Shown: positions 1 through 10,594, numbered from the stretch's first letter. The stretch: 64,000 nucleotides of DNA from Planctomycetota bacterium (GCA_016793265.1 JAEUHT010000041.1:1-64000), one strand, 5' to 3'. Program-made: numbers and translations. The notes: generated by a model not told the origin, from the letters alone.

Positions 1-2
1 CC

Positions 3-2516
3 CTCCCGTTCGTTGCGTTTGTGGTCACTGGCCTCGTGCGCGGCCAGTGTGCCACCGTGTGGCTGCCCCCTGCGCACGGGCTGCCCGGCACCGACGGCAC
101 CGTGCGCACGATCGTGTCCTGGGATCCCGACGGCCCCGGCCCCACGACCGCCAAGGTCGTGGTCGGTGGCGACTTCGCAACCGCAGGCAGCCTCGAAGCC
201 AACCGCATCGCCGCCTACGACCCGGCCACCGGCAGTTGGAGTGCGCTCGGCAGCGGCTGCAACGGCAGCGTTCGCGCCTTGGTGGCGCTCAGCACCGGCG
301 AACTCGTTGCCGCCGGCGACTTCACCTTGGCCGGCGGCACGTCCGCGGCGCACATCGCGCGCTGGAACGGCAGCACGTGGTCGGCCCTCGGTAGCGGCCT
401 CAGCGATGGTGTGACGAGCCTCTGCACGCTGCCGAATGGCGACCTGGTCGTCGGCGGCGCCTTCACCACGGCCGGCGGCGTGCCGGCGAACTACATCGCC
501 CGCTGGGATGGGGTCGCGTGGGCGGCCCTCGGCGCCGGTCTCGATGCCTGGGTCAATGCCGTCGTATCCATGCCCAACGGCGACGTGCTCGCCGGTGGTT
601 GGTTCGCGACGGCGGGCACGGCGGCGGCATCCCGCGTGGCCCGCTGGGACGGCAGCACGTGGTCTGCCCTGGGCGCTGGCCTCAACAACACCGCGCGTTC
701 ACTCTGCGTGCTGAGCAGCGGCGAAGTCGTCGCCGGCGGTGACTTCACGCTGGCCGGCGGCCAGCCAGCGATCGGCATCGCGCGCTGGGACGGCAGCCTC
801 TGGTCGCCACTGGGCTCCGGCCTCGGCTCCACCGGCGGGCCGGTCAATGTGTTGGCGGTGACCGAGCAAACCAACGGCGCCATCGTGGCGGGCGGCAACT
901 TCACGTTGGCGGGCGGCCTGCCGAGCAATCGCATCGCCCGCTGGCACGGCGGCACCTGGTCTCTGCTCGCCTCCGGCGTCGACAGTCAGGTCAACGCGCT
1001 GGCGGTGACGCCAGCCGGCGAGCTCTTCGCCGGCGGCACCTTCTCCACCGCCGACGGTCATGGCGCGCTGCGCATTGCCAGTTGGAAGGCGAATGCGTGG
1101 TGGCCGCTCGGCACCGACCTCAATGGCGATGTCTACTGCTGCGTCGGCATGGGCGACGGTTCGCTCGTCATCGGCGGCAGCTTCGACACCGCCGGTGGGG
1201 CGCGCTGCCGGCGCCTCGCCCGCCGCACCGCCGGCCTCTGGCAGCCGCTCGGCGACGGCGTCGACGGCGCGTTCGCCAGGGTGACCACGATCGTGGTCCT
1301 GCCGCAGGGAGACCTCGTGGTCGGCGGTTCGTTCGCCACCGCCGGCACGACGGCCGCGGCCAACGTCGCGCGGTGGAACGGAGCCGCGTGGGCGCCACTG
1401 GGCGGCGGCACCAGCGGCCTCGTCAACGCCCTCGTCGTGCTGCCGAACGGGGATCTCGTCGCCGGCGGTTTGTTCACGAGCGCCGGCGGCGTGCCGGCGA
1501 GCAATCTGGCGCGATGGAACGGAACAGCGTGGAGCCCCCTCGGCGGCGCCGACGGCATGGTGTCGGCGCTGCAGGTGCTGCCCGGTGGCGAACTGATCGC
1601 AGCCGGACGCTTCCAGAGCATCGGCGGGGTCGCTGCGGCCGGCGTCGCGCGCTGGAATGGAACGGCGTGGTCGCCGCTCGACGCCGGCCTCGGCAATGGT
1701 GCATTGCCCGCGGCGGGCAATGCGATCGCCCTGCTGCCGGGTGGAGAGATCGTCGTGGGTGGCCAATTCTCAACCGTGGGCCCGATCACCGCGGCCAACG
1801 TCGCCAGATGGGATGGCAGTTCGTGGTCCGCGCTCGGCGCCGGCACGGACCAGACCGTCTACGCCCTCGCCTCGATGCCCAGCGGCGACATCATCGCCGG
1901 CGGTTCCTTCGTGACGGCCGGCGGACTGCCGGCGAACCGTCTGGCCCGTTGGAACGGCTCCGGTTGGTCCGCCATCGGCGCGGGGCTCGGCTTCACGGCC
2001 TTCTGCATGGCGCGTACTGCCGACGACGAACTCGCGATCGGCGGCAGCTTCTTCACCGCGGGCGGCACGCCTGCCGCCTACCTGACCCGCCTGGGTTCCG
2101 GCTGCGTGGCGAGCGCCACCGCCAGCGGCGCTGGCTGCAGTGGCAGCGGCGGGCCCAACGTGCTGACGCCTACCTCGCTGCCGTGGATCGGCGCCACGTA
2201 TCGCACCCGCGCTACCGGCATGCCTGCGGCCGGGCTCGGCCTCTGCATCTTCGGCCTCGGCACCACGACCGTGCCACTGGCGTCGATCCTGCAGCACGGC
2301 GTGCCGGGGTGCTCGTTGCTGGTGACGCCCGACCTGCTGGAGCTGCACGTGCCTGTCGCCGGCGCACTGACGACGGCGCTGCCGATCCCGCCATCCCCGG
2401 CGCTGATCGCTCTGTCGCTGCACCACCAGATCGTCGCCGTCGAGGTCGACGCGCAAGGCGCCTTCACGGCCTGGACCTCGACCAACCGGCTGACCATGAC
2501 CTTCGGCTGGTTCTGA
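3..2516 (+). CDS. Secreted delta-60-type beta-propeller repeat protein (5' end outside window)
   Basis: The frame is open to the left edge of the window, and the first visible residues ([16 protein letters not shown]) read as the hydrophobic core and end of a signal peptide, so the true start lies just upstream. About a dozen repeats of roughly 55-60 residues follow, each built on a pattern like [15 protein letters not shown], then xxxIARWDG, then xWSALGxGL. This is the layout of delta-60/kelch-like propeller repeats. The last 140 residues or so (from the Cys-rich [10 protein letters not shown] stretch) are a separate beta-rich domain that is also seen at the end of the kelch-like protein at 30443-31834. 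The protein is probably extracellular or on the cell surface. Substrate and role are unknown. The next feature downstream is a pseudogene on the other strand. Confidence 0.85.
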   Translation, partial: LPFVAFVVTGLVRGQCATVWLPPAHGLPGTDGTVRTIVSWDPDGPGPTTAKVVVGGDFATAGSLEANRIAAYDPATGSWSALGSGCNGSVRALVALSTGELVAAGDFTLAGGTSAAHIARWNGSTWSALGSGLSDGVTSLCTLPNGDLVVGGAFTTAGGVPANYIARWDGVAWAALGAGLDAWVNAVVSMPNGDVLAGGWFATAGTAAASRVARWDGSTWSALGAGLNNTARSLCVLSSGEVVAGGDFTLAGGQPAIGIARWDGSLWSPLGSGLGSTGGPVNVLAVTEQTNGAIVAGGNFTLAGGLPSNRIARWHGGTWSLLASGVDSQVNALAVTPAGELFAGGTFSTADGHGALRIASWKANAWWPLGTDLNGDVYCCVGMGDGSLVIGGSFDTAGGARCRRLARRTAGLWQPLGDGVDGAFARVTTIVVLPQGDLVVGGSFATAGTTAAANVARWNGAAWAPLGGGTSGLVNALVVLPNGDLVAGGLFTSAGGVPASNLARWNGTAWSPLGGADGMVSALQVLPGGELIAAGRFQSIGGVAAAGVARWNGTAWSPLDAGLGNGALPAAGNAIALLPGGEIVVGGQFSTVGPITAANVARWDGSSWSALGAGTDQTVYALASMPSGDIIAGGSFVTAGGLPANRLARWNGSGWSAIGAGLGFTAFCMARTADDELAIGGSFFTAGGTPAAYLTRLGSGCVASATASGAGCSGSGGPNVLTPTSLPWIGATYRTRATGMPAAGLGLCIFGLGTTTVPLASILQHGVPGCSLLVTPDLLELHVPVAGALTTALPIPPSPALIALSLHHQIVAVEVDAQGAFTAWTSTNRLTMTFGWF

Positions 2517-2524
2517 CGCCGGCT

Positions 2525-2703
2525 GCGGAACCCGTTCACCGGCGGGCAAGCGCCGACACGCGGCCAGCAACTCGGGCCCGCCGCCCGGTGGATCGCGCCG
2601 TCGACACCCCCAACGCCGAGTAGCGTCTCGCTCGCCGCATTGACGATGGCATCGACGTCGACCGCGTGAGGTCGCCGCGCACGAGTCCCATGACCCCGAA
2701 CAT
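2525..2703 (-). pseudogene. Macrodomain (YmdB-like ADP-ribose hydrolase) remnant, frameshifted and truncated
   Basis: No intact gene lies between 2517 and 2878, but the minus strand encodes the N-terminal third of a macrodomain spread over three frames. Reading from an ATG at 2703: [14 protein letters not shown], then after one missing base [16 protein letters not shown] and [14 protein letters not shown], then after a second missing base [15 protein letters not shown]. This follows the canonical order [27 protein letters not shown].xC.. of O-acetyl-ADP-ribose deacetylases. The rest of the domain (about 110 residues) is absent because the preceding plus-strand gene ends at 2516. Two frameshifts and the truncation mean no functional product. 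Nothing recognisable was seen between 2704 and 2878 apart from the leader of the next gene. Confidence 0.75.
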
Positions 2704-2878
2704 GCCCTCGGATCGGAACCGGCGGTAGGCCCAGCCGTCGCCGTTCCGCCTTGAGCCGGCGCCCGATTTCGTCTCAGCCACTTGGCGCCGCTGCCATCGC
2801 GACCTCCCGGTCGCGACTGTCGTCGTCTGCAACACGTCTCGATCCGGGTGCTCGATAGCGCGCCACGGAGGAGAGACC

Positions 2879-3853
2879 GTGGGGAACAACTCGACAGGGC
2901 GCGCACCTCGCCCGGCACCAGCACTGCCGCTCAGCTTCGTCTTCGCCTTCGTGGCGGCCTGCAGTCCGGACCAGGGTCCGGCGCCGAACCTGTCGGCGGC
3001 GTCGATCGCCGCCGCCTCCGCCCTGGCCGGCAACGCCCCGCAGCTCGCGGTCTGTGAGCTGCTGCCGAGCTCGCCGCTGCCAGCACCGACCGCGGAATCG
3101 CTGGTGCGCACCACGGAGCCGCCGCGCCGGCACGACGCGGTGGCGCTCGGCCGCAGCGCCGCGTCGTGGATCGACGACAGCTTTACGCAGACGCTCGCGG
3201 CCGAGGGCACGGCGCGCCACGACTTCGCCGCCAGCACCGACCGCGACGCGATCGAGCTGGTGATGGTCGGTCGCGCCAACTTCGCCGTCATCGGCGGCCA
3301 GCTCTCCGACCGCGACCTGCGCGCCGGCCTGCGCGAGACCCGCGTCGGCGTCGAGCTCTACGGGCTCGCCGTGCCGGTCGACTCACCGGTGCGCTCGTTG
3401 TCGCGTTCGCAGCTGCGTGAAGTGCTGACGGGCCAGGTCACCTCGTGGCAGCAGCTCGGCTTCGACGGCGGCGCCATCGTCTGCGTGGTGCCCGCCGACC
3501 GCAACCTCGCCGAACGTGCGGCGAAGGCGCTGATCCCGGGCGATGCGTTCGCGTCGACCAGCGTGCGGGTCGCCGACGACCTGCACGTCGCCGACCAGTT
3601 GCTGCAGCAGCCGAACGCGATCGCCGTCGTGCGCGTCACCAAGGGCCCGCGCGAGCCAGGGCAGAAGCTGCTGCAGATCGACTGGTGCCCGCCGACGCTC
3701 GAGGCGTTCGGCTACGGCACCTACCCGTTCGGCCTGCCGATGACGGTGGTCTGCGCCGGCCCGCTGAACCCCGCGGCCAGCGACTTCGTGCGCTTCGCGC
3801 GCTCCGAGAGCGGCCAGGAACTGCTCGGCCGCTCGCTGCTGCTCCTGCCCTGA
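2879..3853 (+). CDS. PstS-like periplasmic-binding-fold lipoprotein
   Basis: GTG start chosen because a GGAGG ribosome binding site lies about 8 bases upstream and a lipoprotein signal follows (LSFVFAFVAAC, with Cys near residue 23 as the lipidation site). The mature part resembles the PBP-like phosphate-binding domain of PstS proteins: an early GRSAASWIDDSF segment, ELVMVGRANFAVIGGQLSD, LYGLAVPVDSPVRSLSRSQL then REVLTGQVTSWQQLG, and a C-terminal LNPAASDFVRFARSESGQ. The LSRSQLREVLTGQVTSW stretch is typical of phosphate-binding-type domains. It is 324 residues long. No PstCAB transporter genes are nearby, so a role in phosphate uptake is not supported; signalling or scavenging is equally possible. 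It converges on the barrel lipoprotein gene at 3890-4654. Confidence 0.75.
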   Translation: MGNNSTGRAPRPAPALPLSFVFAFVAACSPDQGPAPNLSAASIAAASALAGNAPQLAVCELLPSSPLPAPTAESLVRTTEPPRRHDAVALGRSAASWIDDSFTQTLAAEGTARHDFAASTDRDAIELVMVGRANFAVIGGQLSDRDLRAGLRETRVGVELYGLAVPVDSPVRSLSRSQLREVLTGQVTSWQQLGFDGGAIVCVVPADRNLAERAAKALIPGDAFASTSVRVADDLHVADQLLQQPNAIAVVRVTKGPREPGQKLLQIDWCPPTLEAFGYGTYPFGLPMTVVCAGPLNPAASDFVRFARSESGQELLGRSLLLLP

Positions 3854-3857
3854 GGCG

Positions 3858-3878
3858 CGTCCCGGCGGCGCCGGGGCA
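3858..3878. terminator. GC-rich hairpin between convergent genes
   Basis: CCCGGC (3861-3866), loop GGC, GCCGGG (3870-3875) forms a perfect 6-bp stem between the stop codons of two convergent genes. No T-tract follows on either strand, so it is only a candidate bidirectional terminator or RNA-stabilising hairpin. Confidence 0.35.
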
Positions 3879-3889
3879 CGCCAGGCGTC

Positions 3890-4654
3890 TCAGAACTTGA
3901 TGCCGGCGCCGAAGAACCAGCCCTGGATGTCCAGGTCGGCGTCGAAGTCGCGGCCGGTGGCGACACCGTAGGCGTCGAGCAGCACGTAGCGGTAACCACC
4001 GAGCACCTCGAACTTCTCACCGAGCTGCAGCTTGCCGTAGGCCTCGATGTCCCAGTAGCGGCCGCTGGCGTCGCGGATCTCACCGCCCATCAGCGAGGCG
4101 TTGACGCCGCCGGTGAAGCCGCCGTAGTAGAGCTCGGCCTCGACGAACGGCATCGGCATCAGGATCTGCGTGTTGACCTGTTCGTAGCCAGCGGTCGAAC
4201 GCGCCGCGACGTCGAGCGAGTAGAAGCCGAGCTGACCGCCGGCGGCGAGGCGGTAGCTGCGATCGCGCAGCAGCTCGTAGGAGTACTGCCCGTTGATGAC
4301 GTACAGGTCCTCCTTCGTCGTCACCTGCGAGCCCGTCACGAGTCCGCCGAAGTCGCTCGCGAGCACGCCGCTGCCTTCGGTCTGCATGGCGAAGCCGTTG
4401 AGGCGCACGCGGTGGCGCTCCTGGTCCCACTGCGCGCGGAGGAACGGTGACGGTTCGGTGTCGCCGAGGCCCATGGCGCCCTGCAGGTGGTTCTGGTGGT
4501 CCCCGAGACTGAGGGTGCCGCCGGCGTCCTGCAGCGCGACCTGGCCGCGCGTACGGACGAAGATCGGACCGGCATCGACGCGCCAACCTTGGTTGACGCA
4601 GGCGGCGAACGGCATGGTGACGAGCAGGAGCAGCAGGGTCTGCGGCTTCATCAT
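3890..4654 (-). CDS. Outer-membrane beta-barrel-like lipoprotein
   Basis: 254 residues. The start is the first of two adjacent ATG codons (MMKPQ), directly before a lipoprotein signal whose lipobox is MPFAAC. The mature sequence is rich in alternating hydrophobic and polar stretches with Gly and aromatic residues (RLAAGGQLGFYSLDVAA, VEAELYYGGFTGGVNASL, KFEVLGGYRYVLLDAYG) and ends in an amphipathic strand finishing with Phe (GWFFGAGIKF), typical of outer-membrane barrels recognised by BAM. No named family was recognised. It stands alone, convergent with the PstS-like gene and divergent from the DUF4097 gene. Confidence 0.7.
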   Translation of the reverse strand: MMKPQTLLLLLVTMPFAACVNQGWRVDAGPIFVRTRGQVALQDAGGTLSLGDHQNHLQGAMGLGDTEPSPFLRAQWDQERHRVRLNGFAMQTEGSGVLASDFGGLVTGSQVTTKEDLYVINGQYSYELLRDRSYRLAAGGQLGFYSLDVAARSTAGYEQVNTQILMPMPFVEAELYYGGFTGGVNASLMGGEIRDASGRYWDIEAYGKLQLGEKFEVLGGYRYVLLDAYGVATGRDFDADLDIQGWFFGAGIKF

Positions 4655-4858
4655 GGCCGCAGTATGGCCTGCCCCCTGGCCTGCGATGAAGGGCCTGCCG
4701 GAAAAGCCGGCCATGCGCTGCGCCGCCGCCGGCACACGATGGCGCGATGGCATCGGCGATCGGCGCTCACCGCGGCCGGCTCCGGGAATGGCGGACGTGC
4801 GCGCGCCAGCCGCTGCGGCGGGCAATATCCTCGGCCCGGCCCGTAGCCCGCGCCCCCC

Positions 4859-5617
4859 ATGCCCAGCCACCACTGCTCGCCTGCCGTCCTGTTCCTGCTG
4901 TTCGCCACCGCCTGCAACACACCGGCGTTCGTCGCCTGCAAGTCGGCCGAGCTGACCGTGCCGGCTGCGTCGCTGCGCCGCTTGCAGTGTGAGAGCCACA
5001 ACGGCTTCATCAAGGTGATCGGCGAGGCGGGCCGCACCGAGGTCGCCGCCCGCGTCGAGATGTCGGTGCGCGGCTGCACGCAGGAGGAGGCCGACGCCAA
5101 CCTCGCCCGGCTCGAGGTCGGCTGTGATGTCGCCGCCGAGTCGCTGCGGCTCTACGGTCGCCACCCGGTCGAGCTGTTCGTCAACCGTTCGCCGAGCTTC
5201 GCCTTCACGCTGACGGTGCCGGAGCAGCTCACGGCGACCCTGACCTCGCACAACGGCGCGGTGACGGTGAAGGGCCTGTGCGGCGACGTGAAGATCGAGA
5301 CCCACAATGGCGGCATCGACGTCGACGCCGTGTGCGACCACATCGACATGACCTCGCACAACGGCGACATCGGCGTGCGGGTGACCGGCCGCGACCAGCT
5401 GGACGGCAGCATCGTGACGCACAACGGCGACGTCGACGTGCACTTCGGCGATGCCGTCAGCACCACCGTGGCGGCCTCGACCCACAACGGTCGCATCCGC
5501 AACGACGCGGCGATGCGCGACGTGCGCAGCGAGCGCCGTTCGTTCGCTGGCACGGTCGGTAGCGGGGCCGGCCGCCTGCTGGTCGAGACCCACAACGGCG
5601 ACATCGGGCTGCACTGA
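4859..5617 (+). CDS. DUF4097-family lipoprotein with seven HNG repeats
   Basis: 252 residues. A hydrophobic N-terminus ending LLFATAC gives a lipobox with Cys at about residue 19. The body is a predicted beta-solenoid of the DUF4097 'putative adhesin' type: the motif (S/T)HNG followed by a two- or three-residue strand occurs seven times (SHNGFIKV, SHNGAVTV, THNGGIDV, SHNGDIGV, THNGDVDV, THNGRIRN, THNGDIGL), the last copy at the very C-terminus. The regular spacing implies a ladder of His-Asn-Gly turns on one face. Function is unknown; DUF4097 proteins are often envelope-associated. The gene is monocistronic, with a 99-base gap before the ABC-F gene. Confidence 0.8.
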   Translation: MPSHHCSPAVLFLLFATACNTPAFVACKSAELTVPAASLRRLQCESHNGFIKVIGEAGRTEVAARVEMSVRGCTQEEADANLARLEVGCDVAAESLRLYGRHPVELFVNRSPSFAFTLTVPEQLTATLTSHNGAVTVKGLCGDVKIETHNGGIDVDAVCDHIDMTSHNGDIGVRVTGRDQLDGSIVTHNGDVDVHFGDAVSTTVAASTHNGRIRNDAAMRDVRSERRSFAGTVGSGAGRLLVETHNGDIGLH

Positions 5618-5716
5618 GTCCTGGGCGGCGCCGAGGCGCCGCGGGCACATTTCGCCCGTTGCGGACCAGGAACAGGGTCGGCAGCTGCGGCGGGCGAAGC
5701 TATCGTGCTCGCCCCG

Positions 5717-7348
<1,632 letters not shown>

Positions 7349-7356
7349 GCCGGCCC

Positions 7357-7374
7357 CGGCCTCATTCGAGGCCG
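7357..7374. terminator. Inverted repeat at a convergent gene junction
   Basis: CGGCCTC-ATTC-GAGGCCG is a perfect 7-bp stem with a 4-base loop. It covers the stop codon of the minus-strand fusion gene, 8 bases after the end of the ABC-F gene. There is no T-tract; it is a candidate bidirectional terminator only. Confidence 0.4.
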
Positions 7375-8723
7375 AAGCCGAGCCGGCGCAGCTCGTCGCG
7401 CAGTGTGCGCCGCGCCGCCAGGTAGCTGCTGTGCTCGCCCCACGACTCCGCCATGCGGTCGGCCCAGCCCTTCGTCTCACTGAGCGGCTTCTGGTTGTAG
7501 CCCCCACGTTCGGCGTTGCTGCGCCGCGCCCACGCCCGCATGCCCTCGTCGGCACCTTCGATCACCGCGTCGACGAGCTCGCTGCGGTAATGGTCGAGGT
7601 GCAGCACGCCGTCGAGCGGCATGCGGCCGCGCGGGATCGGATCGTCGGCCGGCACACCGATCGTCATGCCGAACACCACGTAGCAGTGCGGCGGCAGCCC
7701 GAGCAGCCGGGCGAGCTCGCCCGGGTGGTTGCGCGCGGCGCCGATCATGCAGGCGCCGAGGCCTTCGGCTTCGGCGGCGAGCTGCAGGTTCTGGCCGAGC
7801 AACACGGCGTCGATCGTGGTCTGCAGGAACAGCTCGAAGCTGTCGGCCGCGAGCCGCTGGCCGTGGCGGGTACAGGCGGTGGCGAGCTTGTGCAGGTCGG
7901 CGCAGACCGCCGCGAACACCGGCGCCTCGACGATGTGGCGCTGGCCGCCACACAGGCGCGCGCACTCGCCGCGCCGCGCGGGGTCGGTGACGGCGACCAC
8001 GGCGTAGGCCTGGATGAAGCTCGACGTCGATGCGTGGCGGGCGGCGTCGACGAGCCGTTCGAGCTGCGCCGTCGGCACCGCATCGGGCCGGTACGAGCGG
8101 TGGCTGCGGTGGCGGAACATCTGCGCGACGGGGCTCCACGGCTGGCCGGCGAGCGCACAACGCGCCGCGCGCAGGTCTTCGGGCCGGTCGAGGTCGGCGT
8201 GCACCCACGGGTTGGCGGACGGCACCACGCGCGCTGCGCCGGCGGCGCGCACGAGGTCGCGCAGCACCGTGTTCGGAGCCGTGATGCCCGCGAAGATGCG
8301 CCGCCGCAGCGCGATCGGATGGCCGGGGCGGTCGCGGAACAGCGGCAGCGCCACCTGGGCGCCGCCGGCCAGCGCGTGCAGCAGCGCCGCCACGGTCTCG
8401 GCTTCGACCAGCGCGTGGTCGACCGGGAACACCACCACGGCGTCGGCTCCGGTCGCGCCGTCGACCGGCAGCAGCGCCGCCGCCGCGCGCAGGCTGTCCG
8501 CCATCTCGCCGCCGGACGGCACGACGACGACGCGCGCGGGCAACCCGGCCGGCAGGGCCTCGGCGCCGTCGCGACGTACGACGATCACCTCGTCGACACC
8601 GCCGGCGCGGCAGCTGCGCACGACCCGTTCGATCGCCGTCAGCCCGCCCAGGTCGAGCAGCGCCTTGTCCGCGCCCATACGTTCGCCGCGGCCGGCGGCA
8701 GGCACGATGGCGACGGCGTACAC
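7362..8723 (-). CDS. Fusion: MocA/MobA-like nucleotidyltransferase + NfsA-type flavin nitroreductase
   Basis: 453 residues in one uninterrupted frame. Residues 1 to about 200 form an NTP-transferase fold of the MocA (molybdenum cofactor cytidylyltransferase) type: the nucleotide loop PAAGRGERMGADK (8-20), VVVFPVDHALV, PLFRDRPGHPIALRR and HADLDRPEDLRAAR. Residues from about 205 to the end match NADPH-dependent nitroreductase/flavin reductase NfsA: RSHRSYRPDAVP, ARHASTSSFIQAYAVVAVTD, CGGQRHIVEAPVFAAVCAD, AVLLGQNLQLAAEAEGLGAC, IGAARNHPGELARLLGLP and VVFGMTIGVPADDP. The stop of upstream pyrE is one base from this ATG, so the two are co-transcribed. No other molybdenum-cofactor genes are in the window. 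The two domains are individually clear; the joint reaction is unknown. Confidence 0.85.
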   Translation of the reverse strand: MYAVAIVPAAGRGERMGADKALLDLGGLTAIERVVRSCRAGGVDEVIVVRRDGAEALPAGLPARVVVVPSGGEMADSLRAAAALLPVDGATGADAVVVFPVDHALVEAETVAALLHALAGGAQVALPLFRDRPGHPIALRRRIFAGITAPNTVLRDLVRAAGAARVVPSANPWVHADLDRPEDLRAARCALAGQPWSPVAQMFRHRSHRSYRPDAVPTAQLERLVDAARHASTSSFIQAYAVVAVTDPARRGECARLCGGQRHIVEAPVFAAVCADLHKLATACTRHGQRLAADSFELFLQTTIDAVLLGQNLQLAAEAEGLGACMIGAARNHPGELARLLGLPPHCYVVFGMTIGVPADDPIPRGRMPLDGVLHLDHYRSELVDAVIEGADEGMRAWARRSNAERGGYNQKPLSETKGWADRMAESWGEHSSYLAARRTLRDELRRLGFGLE

Positions 8724-8724
8724 G

Positions 8725-9291
8725 TCAACTCCCGCGGATCTCGCTGAGCGTCAGCAGGCACTCGACGCGGTGCTGGCTGCGGAACGCCGCGGCGTCGGGG
8801 TCTTCACGATCGGCGATCGCCATCACCACGACCGGCACTGCACCGACCTCGCGCACGGCCTCGATGGCCTTCAGCGCCGAGCCGCCGGTGGTCACGGTGT
8901 CTTCGAGGATGGCCACCTTCTCGCCCTTGTCGAGGTCGCCTTCGATCTTGCTGCCGGTGCCGTGGCCCTTGGCCTCCTTGCGCACCAGGAACGCCTTGAG
9001 GTTCTGGCCGGTCTCGAACGACAGCGCCGCCACCGCGCTGGCCAGCGGGTCGGCGCCGATGGTCAGGCCGCCGACGGCGGTGATCTCCGGGTGGCGCTTC
9101 AGCTTGTCGAGCAGCAGCTTGGCGATCAGCCACAGCCCCTCGGGATGCAGCGACACCTTCTTGCCGTTGATGTAGAAGGTCGAGCGCTTGCCCGACGCGA
9201 GCACGATGTCGAGGCCGTCGCGGTAGGCGCGCTCGCGCACGAGCTGCAGCAGACGGGCCTTGGCCTTCACGGGTTCGAACTGGGTGGTCAC
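8725..9291 (-). CDS. pyrE: Orotate phosphoribosyltransferase
   Basis: 188 residues. Converts orotate and PRPP to OMP in pyrimidine synthesis. The PRPP-binding motif VAILEDTVTTGGSALKAI is present, as are VLASGKRSTFYINGKKVSLHP (substrate side), VGGLTIGADPLA and AFLVRKEAKGHGTG (the mobile loop). The GTG at 9291 was chosen because family homology begins there; an ATG at 9363 would add 24 low-complexity residues, and neither start has a strong ribosome binding site. It is first in a two-gene operon with the MocA/NfsA fusion (1-base gap). The last pyrimidine gene, pyrF, is 50 kb away. Confidence 0.93.
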   Translation of the reverse strand: MTTQFEPVKAKARLLQLVRERAYRDGLDIVLASGKRSTFYINGKKVSLHPEGLWLIAKLLLDKLKRHPEITAVGGLTIGADPLASAVAALSFETGQNLKAFLVRKEAKGHGTGSKIEGDLDKGEKVAILEDTVTTGGSALKAIEAVREVGAVPVVVMAIADREDPDAAAFRSQHRVECLLTLSEIRGS

Positions 9292-9472
9292 GGCGACAGG
9301 GATAACGAACCGCGGCGCCGGTTTCCAAACCCCGCGCGCCGGCGCCGCCCCCGCAGCCACCATGGCACCGGCGGCAACGCGGCGGGAAAGAACGTACGCG
9401 TCGTCGATTCATCGGCGCCCCCTCGCTGGCTACACTTCGCCGCCGCCGGGCCACCCCGGCACCGAGCCAAAG

Positions 9473-10444
9473 GTGTCCGTCCCCCTTCCTGATGCGAGTT
9501 CGCGCCCGAGCCAGCCGGCCACTTCCGGGCCCGGCCCGCGCCCGGCGTCGCGAGCGCTGGTCGTGGTGAACGACTTCGCCGCGGCGGAGGCCCAGGTGCG
9601 CGGCGGCGTCGACAGCGCCGAGCTCGTCGTCACCAACGGCCAGGACCCGGCCGCGGCGCTGGCAGCGGCAGAGCGCGGCGTCGCCGACGGTCGCGGCCCG
9701 GTGCCGGTGCGCGCGCACACGCCACCTTGGCGCACGCTCGTGGTGGTGCCGACCTACAACGAGAAGGACAACGTCGAGCCGATCGTGCGGGCGATCCACG
9801 CCTACCTCGACTGCGATGTGCTGATCGTCGACGACGGGTCGCCGGACGGCACCGGCGCCATCGCCGATCGCCTGGCGGCGGCCGACCCGCGGGTGCACGT
9901 GCTGCACCGCCAGGGCAAGCAGGGCCTCGGCACCGCCTACCTCGCCGGCTTCCGCTTCGCGATGGAACGCGGCTACCAGCGCGTGTGCGAGATGGACGCC
10001 GACTTCAGCCACGCGCCGTGGGACCTGCCGCGGCTCGTGTTCGCCTCCGCTGAACACGAACTCGTGATCGGCAGCCGCTACGTCAAAGGCGGCTGCACCG
10101 TCGGCTGGGACTTCCGCCGCCGCATGCTGTCGCGCGGCGCCAACCTCTACGCGCGGCTCATGCTGTCGTCGGGCATCCGCGACAACACGGCCGGCTATCG
10201 CTGCTTCCACACCGCCGCCCTGCGCCAGCTCGACCTCAGCGCGGTCGGCGCCCAGGGCTACGCCTTCCAGATCGAGATGGCGTTCCGCATGGTGCGCGCC
10301 GGCTTCCGCGTGAAGGAGGTCCCGATCCACTTCGTCGACCGCCGCGTCGGCAAGTCGAAGATGGACGGCAAGATCGCGCGCGAGGCACTGCTGCTGGTGC
10401 CGCGGCTGCGCGGTCGGGTGCCGAAGGGCCGCGCGAACGGCTGA
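9473..10444 (+). CDS. GT2 glycosyltransferase, polyprenyl-phosphate mannose synthase-like (Dpm1-like)
   Basis: 323 residues from a GTG start (the frame is open further upstream, but that part is low-complexity and overlaps the pyrE leader). The first 80 residues are an Ala-rich extension not found in short Dpm1 enzymes (ALVVVNDFAAAEAQVRGGVD, ELVVTNGQDPAAAL). The GT-A domain follows: VVPTYNEKDNVEPIV, VLIVDDGSPDGTGAIAD, GKQGLGTAYLAGFRFA, VCEMDADFSHAPWDLP (DAD metal motif), RYVKGGCTVGW and FRVKEVPIHFVDRRVGKSKM. The last is the diagnostic C-terminal Dpm1 motif. No membrane anchor is visible. The likely product is a polyprenyl-phospho-sugar donor for GT-C enzymes, and such an enzyme is encoded at 11387-13240. 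Confidence 0.88.
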   Translation: MSVPLPDASSRPSQPATSGPGPRPASRALVVVNDFAAAEAQVRGGVDSAELVVTNGQDPAAALAAAERGVADGRGPVPVRAHTPPWRTLVVVPTYNEKDNVEPIVRAIHAYLDCDVLIVDDGSPDGTGAIADRLAAADPRVHVLHRQGKQGLGTAYLAGFRFAMERGYQRVCEMDADFSHAPWDLPRLVFASAEHELVIGSRYVKGGCTVGWDFRRRMLSRGANLYARLMLSSGIRDNTAGYRCFHTAALRQLDLSAVGAQGYAFQIEMAFRMVRAGFRVKEVPIHFVDRRVGKSKMDGKIAREALLLVPRLRGRVPKGRANG

Positions 10445-10463
10445 GCTGCTGGCCAACTCGACC
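10427..10463 (+). repeat. 37-bp direct repeat, left copy
   Basis: A 37-bp sequence beginning GGCCGCGCGAACGGCTGA recurs at 11360-11396 with 35 of 37 bases identical (G/T and A/T differences). This copy contains the last five codons and stop of the Dpm1-like gene. The two copies start exactly 933 bp apart and bracket one hypothetical gene. Confidence 0.85.
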
Positions 10464-10594
10464 TCGAGATCGGCACGGCAGCCCGCATCCGAGGATGAGG
10501 CCGCTTTCGCCGGTGCCCTACGTCGGCAACGGTACCCTACGCCGGATCGTGTGGATCTCCGACCGCACGCGGCACCGCGCGCTACAACTCCGTG

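Noticed and set aside
7362-8723. MocA-NfsA fusion as an F420-pathway CofC-FbiB-like protein
   Set aside because: The N-terminal loop is MocA-like (AAGRGERMGADK), not CofC-like, and the C-terminus matches NfsA rather than FbiB; no other F420 genes are nearby.
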